Of a DNA stretch of 64,000 nt, positions 35,601 through 45,783 are shown piece by piece. How positions within the stretch are numbered: the stretch's first letter is position 1; the number at the start of each line of letters is the position of its first letter. A program made the translations under genes and the position numbers. The DNA is taken from NCBI GenBank assembly GCA_029378245.1, contig JARKIF010000059.1, positions 180,964 to 244,963 on the forward strand, written 5' to 3'. Origin of the DNA: Roridomyces roridus (Eukaryota > Basidiomycota > Agaricomycetes > Agaricales > Mycenaceae). Under the pieces are notes generated by a model. It was not told the DNA's origin. It saw only the letters and a program-made list of their open reading frames with translations, and did no database searches.

Positions 35601-37350
35601 TCAGTGCGTTCCTCTCTCCTCGTTTTCCTTTATTCTTGCTTACCATCATCAAGGGGACAAGACTCGGCCGCAGATCCCGCAGACGCCCTTTACTACTCCT
35701 GCGTTGCAGGAGCTCATGCGACTCTGCTGGGCGGAGAGTCCAGCTCTCCGGCCTCCGTTCCAAGCTATCGTCAAGGAGCTCAAAAAGCAGCGCAGGGACG
35801 CCGAGCGTCCGCTTGAAGGGCATGACGAACTCGTATCGCCTCCCGTATCGCCACACATCCCTAGCTGGGAGGACCTCGAGGATTCGGCAACGACTCGCCT
35901 TTCGCCCGACATGCACCCTGTGCCACTACCCAAAACTCCACGTACGTCACCCATTCTTGACCAAATAACACGTATTGATAATGCTTTTAGCCATGGACAT
36001 TCCTCAAGCCGTGCCCTTCCCACATAAGGCTTCCTCACCGGAGGCGGCGTCTTCGAGCGACTCGTACCATACTGTGGCGCAGTCATGGCCACCTGCAGGC
36101 CCGCTCCATTCACACGAGGAGGACACGGTGTCGTCGTCTGAATCAGACGTCTCTGAGCCGGTGGTTTACACGTCCTCCATCAGGAGCCGCGCGTCCTCCA
36201 TCTTCACGCCGAGCACCAAGAGCTCTTCGACCGAAGACCTCGCAGCGCTGCTTGATCTGAGTCTCGGTGGGTACGAGTCACCGACGCCTGTGGACGAGCG
36301 GATTGCGGCGATTCGGAACGAGTCGCGGTATCGCTTGTTGCTCGTGCATGACTTTCATCCTTCGTGTATGTCACTTCTACTTGCCTCATTTCTGCATACT
36401 CACCATTGGCTGTAGTGACCCTTCCCCTATGGAACCCCGTGCCCATCTCCCTCGGCGCAGTCGGCTTCCTAGACCGCCTCTCAGGCGAATTCGTCACCCT
36501 CCTCAACTGCTTCTACCCGGACAAGGCAGTTAACGGGGGTGGAGATGGTATGCCGTCGGTGTATGGGTACGGGCGGGTCACGACGGGGAACCAGAGGCAG
36601 GATAAGCGTACGGCGGCGCAGCGCGGGTTGGAGATGATTGCGGGGTTGCTTACGTTCAATCGCAAGTCGACGGTGGATAGTAGTGGGCCGATTACGTACG
36701 TCTTCTCCTCCCCCTCCCTCCTTCCCTCCTCATTCAATTGCTGATGTACATACAGGCAAAATGTGAGCCGGAGGTACTCGGTCCCGCTGCGGAGCGGCCA
36801 CAAGACGGCGTACATGTGCACCGAGTCGACTATGTATCGGTACATTGAGAACTTGGACGCGCCGAAAAAGTGGTTCAGGGCGAATGTGGATACGATCATG
36901 GCGAGATATGGGGCGAGGTACCAGTTGCAGAAGGAGGATTTGAGGCTTGGCGGGTCTTTTTTGTCCTTCTTCCTTTGGATGCTGACCATGTCTATAGTGA
37001 TTGGCACGCTTGACGCGCCGGACTATGCGCTCTTCGTTAGTCACAATCACCCCGATGGACATGTGCGTCTCTCCTCTCCTCTTCCCTCTCCTCCCCTCCT
37101 ACCAAACTGACGCGCCCTTCTTTAGCTACACTTCAATGTCTACTCGGCACCCAAGTCCGGCCAGCCATGGGGCACATTCACGACAGACACCCTACCCGAG
37201 GGGTCAACGGGCGGACCGTCCTACCACGAGCCTATTCATGGCAATCCGCTCTCGGCTTCGCGGGTCTCGCACGCCGGGGGGCAGTGGGATACCGTGCTTG
37301 TGGCAAGGCTGCGGTTTAAGCCTGATGTGCTTGAGCCTACGTCGCTTTGA
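32677..37350 (+). CDS. TKL-type kinase with MLKL/HeLo-like N-terminal helical region
   Basis: Fifteen exons give 1311 aa: 32677-33396, 33460-33621, 33673-33803, 33848-33992, 34039-34389, 34444-34778, 34836-35226, 35275-35380, 35436-35603, 35654-35941, 35991-36365, 36416-36695, 36756-36949, 36998-37062, 37126-37350. Residues 1-240 are a Ser/Pro-rich disordered tail. Residues 241-440 form an amphipathic helical block (ALKEIVPVAMLITHDLLE, FAPIPGLDIAATLLLNIWDS, EKLVELRTFTQVHEFL) like the fungal MLKL-type four-helix adaptor. The kinase has the G-loop GIGFFSSVYKG, VAIK (Lys645), HGDLK (Asp743), DFG (Asp761) and APE (Glu791). Residues about 1040-1311 form a C-terminal domain (LPLWNPVPISLGAVGFL, HKTAYMCTES, VIGTLDAPDYALFVSHNHPD) found in other Agaricomycete proteins. 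Cell-death or defence signalling is inferred from the MLKL resemblance only. Confidence 0.88.
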
Positions 37351-37394
37351 TCTTGAGAAGATCTGTGGACTGTATGCGTGTACATAGATGTAGA

Positions 37395-38045
37395 TGTAGT
37401 GTACGATCTCCTCCCGCATATTCTTGCATCGGCCTGGACCTTACTTACTCATCACTCACGTACCCCCCTTACTTACACGGCTCTGTAGTACATCTTGAAA
37501 TGGAAGACTTGTACAGTTGTACTTGTTCCTTTCTGGACAGCTGCCGGCAATGCGCATGCAGAGTCGAGCAGAGTCAGAGCTGTTGAGGGCGGCGGCATGG
37601 AGATTGAAGACTTGTTTGTACTCGTTCTTTGGACAGCTGCCGTGCCAAGCAATGCGCAGTCGAGCACAGAGCTGTTGAGAGCGGACCGTCCTCCCGCATA
37701 TCTTGGACCTTACTCATCACTCACGTACCCTTACTTACACGGCTCTGTAGTATGGAAACCGAGGACTTGTTTGTATTACTCGTTCTTTGGACAGCTGCCG
37801 TGCCAAGCAATGCGCAGTCGAGCACAGAGCTGTTGAGGGCGGCGGCACCGCGGGATGTTCGCACTAGATGTCGCCTTGTGGAACACTCACGTATCCCCTA
37901 CTTAGTGACACGGCTGGAATTGGAAGACTTGTACTTTAGTCTTGAACACCCTGCCCTGCCATGGCAATGCGCAGTCGGGCAGAGTCAGCGCTGTCGAGGG
38001 CGGCGGCACCGCGGGATGGTGTCCACTCGATTGGACGTCACCTTG
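37395..38045. repeat. degenerate tandem repeats downstream of the kinase gene
   Basis: About four diverged copies of one unit recur: GAAGACTTGT near 37504, 37605, 37759 (as GAGGACTTGT) and 37923; GACAGCTGCCG near 37536, 37632 and 37791; a GCGCAGTCGAGCACAGAGCT-like block near 37552, 37657, 37810 and 37970; GGGCGGCGGC closing three of them. TCCTCCCGCATAT plus TTACTTACACGGCTCTGTAG also repeats (about 37400-37485 and 37690-37748). Unit lengths vary from about 100 to 160 bp. No long frame uses the repeats. Confidence 0.65.
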
Positions 38046-38215
38046 TGGAGATACGCATGGTCCGTTATTTTTGTGTGAGGGAGAAGTACTAGTACTGCTG
38101 GCAATACAATTTGGTAGCTTCGAAATGACATGATGATACTGGTAGTAATACAATGGATGCAAAAAACCCCAGAGGAAGACGATGGATGGTGAGAGTCAGT
38201 GAGAAGTACTTATTA

Positions 38216-39154
38216 TTATGGAGAGAGTGGGAGATCACGGATGAACCGTTTCTTGTATACGGCTGACCACTGGTCCGTGTCGGAAATCTCGAAAATCACG
38301 TCGACGAGGAATTTAGTGTCGATGGCGCCGTTGATACCCAGACGCTGGAATTGGTATCAAGCCAATCATCAAGTTAAAGACGGACTGGGACGCACGACAC
38401 GGGAGTGATTACGGAGATAATAAGCCTCTGAACGGGGACCAAGGAAGCTGGGATGCATTTGGACGGCGTCTGCGGTAGGGATTATCATCCCGTCGCGGTC
38501 GTTCATGGCAATGTACAGCTGTGAATGAATGAAAGACCGAATTAATCAATCAAACCGACTACGAGTAGACCAAGGGAACCCACCGCATCGTTCCGTACAC
38601 ATAGAAGCGCGTGCTGCCGGCCCAGAGCCGTCTGGCCTGTGGGGACATTGAGATACCCATTATCTGGGTCATTCACGCGTTCCCGTCCGTGACTGTGGCC
38701 GTGGCCGTGGCTGGCTCGACCAATGACTACGGGGTTGCCCCCGTCGACGAGGTAGATGGTCTTTGGATCAAACTGCGCAAAGAGCTTCCCAGTGTGATCG
38801 ACGTCGGTCGAGGGCGGTGGCGTCAGATGGATGTATTTGCCATTGCCGTTTCTGCTGGGAGTAGGGGAATCCCAATCGCACAGCATGGCAGCGGGCTGTT
38901 GGATCTGAACTGCGACGCCTTGTCAGTTAGCGTAGATGTGCAGTCTGAAAAAGACGTACAGGCTAGTTACAGCTTGAATTCGACGCGTCACTGTCCCTGG
39001 CGCCTAGTGTGGGCGTCGTGCCCGTCGTTCTCCAACGATAATAAAGTCGACTCGGCGCGTTCTGTTGAGAGGATATACGAGGAGAGCGCCCAGGCTCTTT
39101 GTGTGTGGCCAGAAGAAACAAAAGGTCAATTACACCGCCTTCGGATGATGGCAT
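38216..39154 (-). CDS. small FHA-like domain protein
   Basis: Four minus-strand exons (39154-38971, 38918-38584, 38518-38396, 38344-38216) encode 256 aa with all phases consistent. Central residues resemble a forkhead-associated domain: FDPKTIYLVDGGNPVVIGRA, a variable His/Gly loop (SHGHGHSHGRERVN), DNGYLNVPTGQTALGRQHAL in place of the usual S-x-x-H strand, then ALYIAMNDRDGMIIPTADAV. FHA domains bind phosphothreonine peptides. The C-terminal part (RLGINGAIDTKFLVDVIFEI) forms further strands. The canonical Arg and His are present in GR and RQH, but the Ser is replaced, so phosphopeptide binding is uncertain. It lies between two kinase genes, which fits a reader of phosphorylation, but that is only context. 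Confidence 0.66.
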
Positions 39155-40012
39155 ATCACCAGCTGATGTCTCACACCACCGACCAGCGGTTGGCGGGTAT
39201 AGAGGTGAGATTGTGGTTCCTGTTACTTCCAACCGCTGTTGAACATTTTTTGTGGATCTCTGCCCCTAATCGAGATTCGACTCCTCTCCGCGTGGATGGT
39301 GCGCCAAGCCATCATTTTCTTCTCATTCCTCTCCGAGGACCGAGTCTTCGCCCAGTGCTCCAAACCCAAACCCGCGCCGTCCACTGTACCTACTTCACAT
39401 GAATTGGCTCAGTCCGGGACAGCCCTGAAGTTCCCTTCCAATTCACAGATTTAGACCACAAGCGCTCTTCGAAGCTTCACGACCTGCCACTCTCCCTCTC
39501 GACGCGCTCGGGAGTCGGACTGAACAACTCATCTCAACTCGCGGGGAATTCATTATCCACCAGGAACCGCTGTCTCCTGATCACTCGGAGGTGCGGGAGA
39601 AGCCCAAGGAATGCGCAGCCCGTGAGAAGACGACGGCCATGCTTGTCCACCGCCGACGTCGATCTACGTAGGCTGCAATTAGGCCCGTTATGGCTTCTCC
39701 CAGTGCTCGGATTCGGCAGAACTGCTGTTATCGTGATGTCGGCTTGTCGGCGCAACAGCCACGACAGTGGGAACGGGGCTAAAACTAGCTAGTCCAGCTT
39801 TCACGCGTGCATCGGCCGCCGCTGTTACTTCTAGAATCCGACCCGACCAGTGCATTTCGCCAAATTGGGGCGCGCGACGGAGCTATTTACCGACGGACTT
39901 CCAGAACACAAAGTGGCTTCCATCTCGGTTTGCTGTGTATTATAATGGCGGGACCAAAGGTATAGCTACTTGCTTCCCGCCGTCGACTCATTGTCCTGGC
40001 ATCCTAACCATT
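39155..40012. other. intergenic, divergent promoter region
   Basis: The region holds the promoters of the FHA-like gene (minus) and the VHS-kinase gene (plus). Open frames on both strands are short and without domains. Confidence 0.4.
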
Positions 40013-43000
40013 ATGCGCCTCTTTGGCCGCGAGACACCCCGAGTCGCGCTGCGGCCTACGCCCTTTCTCCGCCGGTTGTCGGTGAGTCGACCTTGCTCAT
40101 GTCCACACGGAAGAGCTAACCCACGACGCAGGGAGAAGCTTGGCAGCCGCCAGATGTCACCGCGGCGTCGCCCTCCACAGCATCACCCATCTCGACGACG
40201 CAGACATGGGCGCCAGTCAACACCGTCGCCAACCACGACGATGTCCATGAGCTGATCAATAGGATACGTACGTCAAGCCCAATTTTATTACCGTGCTCTC
40301 TTCATGATACTGCCATGCAGGGTTCCTCTCCTCCATGGGTACGGACGACGACCGGCCTTTGATTTTGGAAGTCTGCGATAGAGTCAACAGCGACGCTACT
40401 TCGCGTGAGGCTGTCCGCGCACTGAGCCACGAATTCAAGTGAGCCGACGTCGCGCCATGCTCGGGACCGATCGCTAACCGAGGTGACAGACACGGATCCG
40501 CTGCAGCGCAGCTCTCCGCAGCCCGTGTACGTCCCTTGTTCCCATTCCAATCCCTTACCCATCTAATTCGCTGTGTTACCTCAGCTATGGGCTATCCTCC
40601 TGCGCAACTCCTCTACTTCATTCGTCGCACAGTCCACCGCCCCTGATTTCTTGGAGACCATCGCCGAAGTGATTCGCTCGCCGCAAACTGCACAGGTCGT
40701 CAGACATCGGGTTCTTCGGGTTCTTGGGGATGCGGTATACAGCAATCCTGGTAGTGCGTATACTCTTTTCTGACTAAATAAATAAATTGAACCGACCCCA
40801 TCTACAGGCGATGCGTTTCGTGCACTTTGGGTACAGGTCAAGCCGGCTGACCAGCCTGAACATGTACGGCTATCTTTGCGTCGAATTTCATCAACCTTTC
40901 ACTAATTTATTCTGTAGGGCTCGCCATACAACGACCACGACGCGACTCTCCGGCCATCTTTGCGCCATCAGTTCCGCCCACAATCTATTCTCGATCGACT
41001 CAGTCCCCCGGCCAATTCGTACGGATATCAGGGTATCGACTCGAGATTCCCGTACGAATGGGAGGCGCCACCGCCCTCGTATGAAGCTTCTACTGGGACT
41101 TTCATTAGTACCAGCAGCGGCAACGATAGCACTCCTTCTAGCCCCGTCAGCCCCTCCTCGGCCCGGTCCTCTGTGCAACAGATTCAGTCTCAGGAAAGAC
41201 GCACATCATCTCAGTCCGACTATTCCGACACGTTTTTGGATATTGAGAGTGATGGAGAAGGGGATGATGGGGTGGGTGACTCGGTATCGTCGGAGGCGTG
41301 GAGTATCGTCGCGTTGAGGTCGGCATCGCCCCCGTCAAATTCGTCGACCAGTTCGAGTTCGAGTTCGCATCAGGCTATGCCCGTCGCTACGCCTCCGCCT
41401 GTACCTGTACCTGTCACTGTCCAAGCGCATGCGCATGAACAGCTGATGGTGGTTAACACGCCCCCGAGAGGACCCAGGCTGAAAATCAGTACCCCGAGGC
41501 TGCGTCAGGGCAATGCCTCGGCTTCGCCTTCACCAGTGTCGGTAAGTCCTTCGATTGCTCTTCTCCGAGGTGGGACGTTATATCTTACTTATATATGTAC
41601 AGTCGCCCGAGTCGCCGACGCCGAATACCGCTCGACCTGGTGGGACTCCCATTCGACGGCTTCGTGAGTGCACTACACCCGGTATTTATTTCGTGTAGGA
41701 TGCTGATTCTTTTGGCAGCTCCCATTGGACCGGCCAACGTGAACCGTACGCCGACTTTGCCAGCAGCCGAGACTCTACCACCCCTTCCGTCGTTGCATTT
41801 CCAATCCTTTTCGGTGAATGAGCAATCAGTTCCCTTTCCGATACCCGCAGCTCGCCGTCTACGTGAGCATTCTCTTTCTTTTGTCTGTATCTTCTCGCTC
41901 ACACTTTGAATTTAGCTCTTATCCAGGCAAGTGGCAGCAGGACGAATATCCCTCACGAGGCACCTGCACCGTCTTCGTCACTGCGTCGAAGATCTACGCC
42001 GGCCAGTCCTTTTCACAAGGAAAAGGGAATATATCTGGTGCGACTTTCAAACCCATCGCCTAGGATCTCACTCATTCCCCGCACAGTGTACTTTCCGATA
42101 CCTAAAGAGCGTAGCCTCGGACGACCAACATCGTGGTGCCCTCGCGAGTCTCCAAGTGTTCAAACGTGTCATGGGCGATATCGACACAGTCTCCTCTCTG
42201 GTGTATTCCTGGAAATACCGGGATACTTTGATCCAGGTTTCAAACACCCTGGGTGTGGCGGAGGACCCGGAACTCAAGGATGCGTTAGAGGAAGATCAAG
42301 CTGGGGTGGCTGATATCTTGTTGGACGTTTTGTACTCTCCTGCGGATGAAGCGGCCGTGTTGGCGCTTGATGGGGATGCAGCGCAATCTGTTCTTGATAT
42401 CGTTCAAGACGTGAGTCTCTCTCTCTTGTGATCCAGTCTAATCTAACTGCCCGACCATGTAGACACTCGACAGGGCACTTTTGAACTCTCGAGAAGCTAC
42501 ATCCAAAGCGCGAAGGCTCATCGGCAAGCTGGCGAAAGCGTGCAATAAGCTGCCTTCGTCCCTCATCATATCTGGAGTCACGGACCGAGACGAGGATGCT
42601 TCTTTTTCTGGGGGCTTTGGTGACGTCTACAAAGCCATTTACCGAGGCAAACCGGTCGCATTGAAGAAAATGCGGATGTTTCAGACTACGGACCAGCAGG
42701 ATATACGTCGTGTCAGTCTTTACTCGAATGTTTTTTCCAAGCGAGTCAAATTGACCATCTTTCCACAGAAATTCTTCCGAGAGGCTCTGACTTGGAAACG
42801 CCTCTCTCATGCATATATTATGCCGCTGATCGGCATTGACACGGAGAGTTTTCCCTCGTGTCTTTCCATGGTTTCGCCGTGGATGAAGAATGGCACGGTC
42901 GTCAAATACCTGTCGGGCATTTCGGACCCTTTGCAGCGACAGAGGACTGTCGATCGCTTGATCCAGGAAATCGCTCAAGGACTGGCTTTTCTGCATGACC

Positions 43001-44804
43001 AAAAGGTCGTACATGGGGATCTTCGAGGGGTGCGTTCGACTTTTTCATTCATTCATGAATATGAACGCTGATTTTTTATCAAGTCGAACATCTTAGTTGA
43101 CGACGATGGGCACGCACAATTGGCGGATTTCGGACTCACCGTCCTATCCGACTCCACCACTACCCAAACCAATAACGGCGCGGGAAGTGTACGGTGGATG
43201 GCTCCAGAACCTCTACATCCCGAGGCTTGTGGGCTTCCCGACTTTGTCCGCAGACCGCCGAGCGATATTTATGCCTTTGGTTGTGTGTGTCTCGAGGTGA
43301 GTTTACGCCTCCCACCATGTAGTTGTCAACTCAGTTCTGACTCGACCTGTCTTCCTAGCTGTATACTGGGTACCCGCCATTTCATCATGAGCTTCTGCAT
43401 GACGCCCCAGTTATGCTTCAAGTCATGGCGCGGTGTCGGCCCAGCCGTCCAGCAGGGCACGTTATCCCAGACCAGATTTGGAATATCATGCAACGATGTT
43501 GGGCACATGAATATGCTCAGCGTCCCAGTATCATTGACATCGTCTTGGAATTGGGTGTTTCTCAGATCAATGCAGGTATGCTTTGTTGTGTGTTTGAACC
43601 AGTCGAGTTGATTGCTGAGCGTGTTTTCTCATAGACGATGGGATGGATGTTGATTCCCCGGACATCCGGGAAGACGTTTGGATGAATTCACCCAGTGCTG
43701 ATTCGGACGACCAATACGAAGGCTGGGTCGCACGGGCCGTTTCACCACTCACCGAATTCATCGACATGGCAGTCAATCCCCGACATCATTATCTCGATCT
43801 TCAGGAAATCGCCGACGGCCCTGGTGGGACGACGCTGTACGTCGCAAGGCTGGCAGAGGACAGGTACGAAGAGCTGACACTGCCCGACTCCATTCGGGCG
43901 GGGGATCAAAAGAACATTCAAGCCCGGCGTCCGACGTTCGTAGCTATCAAGGCTGTTCCTATAATGCCTACGGGCAGCACGAAGCTCGTTGAGGTGCTGA
44001 GGGAGTTGCGGACCATGCGGGGTGTTGAGTGTGGGAATATTCTGGGGATGGATGCGTTGTACGTCGACCCTGTGGAGGACCAGCTTTGGATTCGGATGGA
44101 GCTCATGACGAGGACACTTTCGAGTGTTGTTGCGCTCAATGCGGCTGGTTTGATTCTCTCCGATCGGATTATCGCTGGGTGTATCAAAGATGTACGTTAG
44201 CCTCGTTCTTGTCCTTGTGGTTGGAACTGACGCAATGCACAGGTTTTGTTGGCACTCGAAAATCTCGCTGCGAAGGGTGTCACACCGAGGGATTTACGCG
44301 CAGAGAACGTGCTGATCAACAGCGAGGGCGTGTTGAAACTAAGTACGAGTCCTGTACCTCCCGCAATCTGGGCCACAGACTGACGACATTCCAGCGAAAC
44401 TCGCGCATACGATTCAAATCCGCGAATTAGAAACTTCCTGGCGACCGAGATTCTCGGGGCCGAGGTCACTCGGTGCGCTCGTACGGGAACTGGCTTCTGG
44501 CCGTCGTCCACCGCTCAGCGCTGAAAGACACAACACGGAGGACTGGCTATCGCATCCCTCGCTAGCCAGCCGCAGCCCGTCGTTCCACGAGTTTATACGG
44601 ATGTGCGAGGATTTCGATGTGAGAAATTCGGGATACCGCAAGCTCATTGAGGTGCGTTTATTCCCTTGCCTTACCTTCGGGGCTGATTGGTTTGTATAGA
44701 CTTCTTTCGTACAAAACGCATGTGAGAGGCCGGCTCTTGCCCAGCTTTTGGTGCAGTGTACTGCTTTCGAGGGTCGGCTCCGCGAACAAAGGCGTCGGGG
44801 GTGA
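40013..44804 (+). CDS. VHS-domain / TKL kinase / PAK-like pseudokinase fusion
   Basis: Nineteen exons give 1271 aa: 40013-40081, 40132-40267, 40321-40438, 40490-40526, 40585-40750, 40808-40863, 40918-41541, 41603-41663, 41719-41862, 41916-42037, 42087-42410, 42463-42711, 42769-43029, 43084-43296, 43359-43575, 43635-44191, 44243-44342, 44395-44651, 44700-44804. Residues about 55-194 form a VHS-like superhelix (LILEVCDRVNSDATSREAV, FLETIAEVIRSPQTAQVV). A disordered linker follows to about 510, then a helical block common before such kinases (LALDGDAAQSVLDIVQD). The kinase has GGFGDVYKA, VALKK (Lys687), VVHGDLRGSN, ADFG and WMAPE. After a phase-1 intron a second, PAK-like kinase follows (LWIRMELMTRTLSSVV, VTPRDLRAENVLINSEG) in which DFG is replaced by KLA, so it is probably a pseudokinase. 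Endosomal targeting of signalling is inferred from VHS. Confidence 0.9.
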
Positions 44805-44920
44805 AGAAAAGAGAATTAATCGTATCGTAATGTTAATAATAACTAGCATCGGACTTTTGAACACACGCTGCATACCACTTTGTATTGAATAACACATAAT
44901 GTTTCCATGTCTCCGCTTTC

Positions 44921-44982
44921 TATGGAAGGCCGGACAGTCAAGCTTGTCAATCAGACGTCGGCTCACATTTTCGGTAATCGGA
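44921..44982 (+). repeat. left arm of a 2.1-kb inverted repeat
   Basis: TATGGAAGGCCGGACAGTCA and the following 40 bp recur in inverted orientation at 47023-47085 with only a few mismatches. The arm also contains GGCTCACATTTTCGG, versus GGCTCACGTTTTCGG in the other arm. It lies just downstream of the VHS-kinase stop codon. Confidence 0.75.
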
Positions 44983-45159
44983 CCTGGGAACCTCCCGCTT
45001 AGATTTACGTTCGGATCAAGACTACATCATGATGCAAACTTGAGTTGCATGGATTCGGCAGTTGGGTGACGGACTGTTACGGAGTGGGTGAACGATCACG
45101 TGACCCGACGTAAGTAACGCGAGATGCCACGCGCCTGTGGGTGCTTTGCTGACCGTGTG
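44983..45159. other. spacer between inverted-repeat arm and MITE
   Basis: There is no coding signal. It ends with ACCGTGTG (45152-45159), the left copy of the hAT-type target-site duplication. Confidence 0.4.
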
Positions 45160-45775
45160 TAGTGTTTTGCCGGCTACGGCTTGAAGCCCGAAGCCGGCAA
45201 AGCCGGGGTCCGGCTTAGCCGGGCCAAGCCAAGCCCAAGCCGGGTGCGTACCCCGGCTTACGGCTCCGGCTTGGGATTTCTCAAGCCCCAAGCCGGCGGC
45301 TAAGCCCCGGCTTCCGAGGCCAACTTCAGAGTCATCTCGGGAATGTCTTGAGCAGACCATTCGCCACCCAATGTAACTCAAAAAATACTCAAGATCAGCC
45401 ATTACTGGACTTTCAATTTCTCGAGTCCAACGATAGTGGAAACATTGACGGCTGATGATCATTATGATCCCATCAGCTGCCGGCTGGTAATCCGACTCTC
45501 AGAAACACCTCAGAAATACAAATTGCAACCCTTATTTTGGCTTTGGATCTGTTGAATGTAGCATACAGGAGTATATATTCATAGTACTTCATCTGTAGAG
45601 GGTCAAAAAACACGATTAAAAAAATAGACCAAAGCCGCCGGCTAAGCCGGAGCCGGGCCCAAGCCGGCCGGCATATCCGGCTCCGGCTTGGGCTTGGAGA
45701 TTTCCAAAGCCGGAGCCGGGTCAAGCCAAGCCCAAGCCGGCGGCTTCAAGCCAAGCCGGAGCCGGGAAAACACTA
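45160..45775. mobile_element. hAT-type MITE with 8-bp target-site duplication
   Basis: The 616-bp element starts TAGTGTTTTGCCGGCTACGG and ends with the inverse of TAGTGTTTTCCCGGCTCCGG. It is flanked on both sides by a perfect ACCGTGTG (45152-45159 and 45776-45783). TAGTG-type ends plus an 8-bp duplication are diagnostic of the hAT superfamily. The subterminal 150 bp on each side are packed with direct and inverted copies of AAGCCGG, CGGCTTGG and CCGGCTCCGG, which could bind a transposase or form long hairpins. The central 300 bp are AT-rich and carry no transposase frame, so the element is non-autonomous. The intact duplication suggests a fairly recent insertion. Confidence 0.85.
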
Positions 45776-45783
45776 ACCGTGTG

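Noticed and set aside
38611..39402. 263-codon plus-strand frame
   Set aside because: It lies antisense to the four-exon FHA-like gene, has no domain and ignores well-formed splice sites on the other strand.
40864..40918. Gene boundary between the VHS part and the kinase part
   Set aside because: The intron is phase-consistent, the same junction exists in the paralogue at 56330-56381, and no promoter or start codon fits a separate gene.
45160..45775. CRISPR-like or telomere-like repeat array because of the repeated GCCGG words
   Set aside because: The repeats are irregular and inverted within an element with hAT ends and an 8-bp target duplication.
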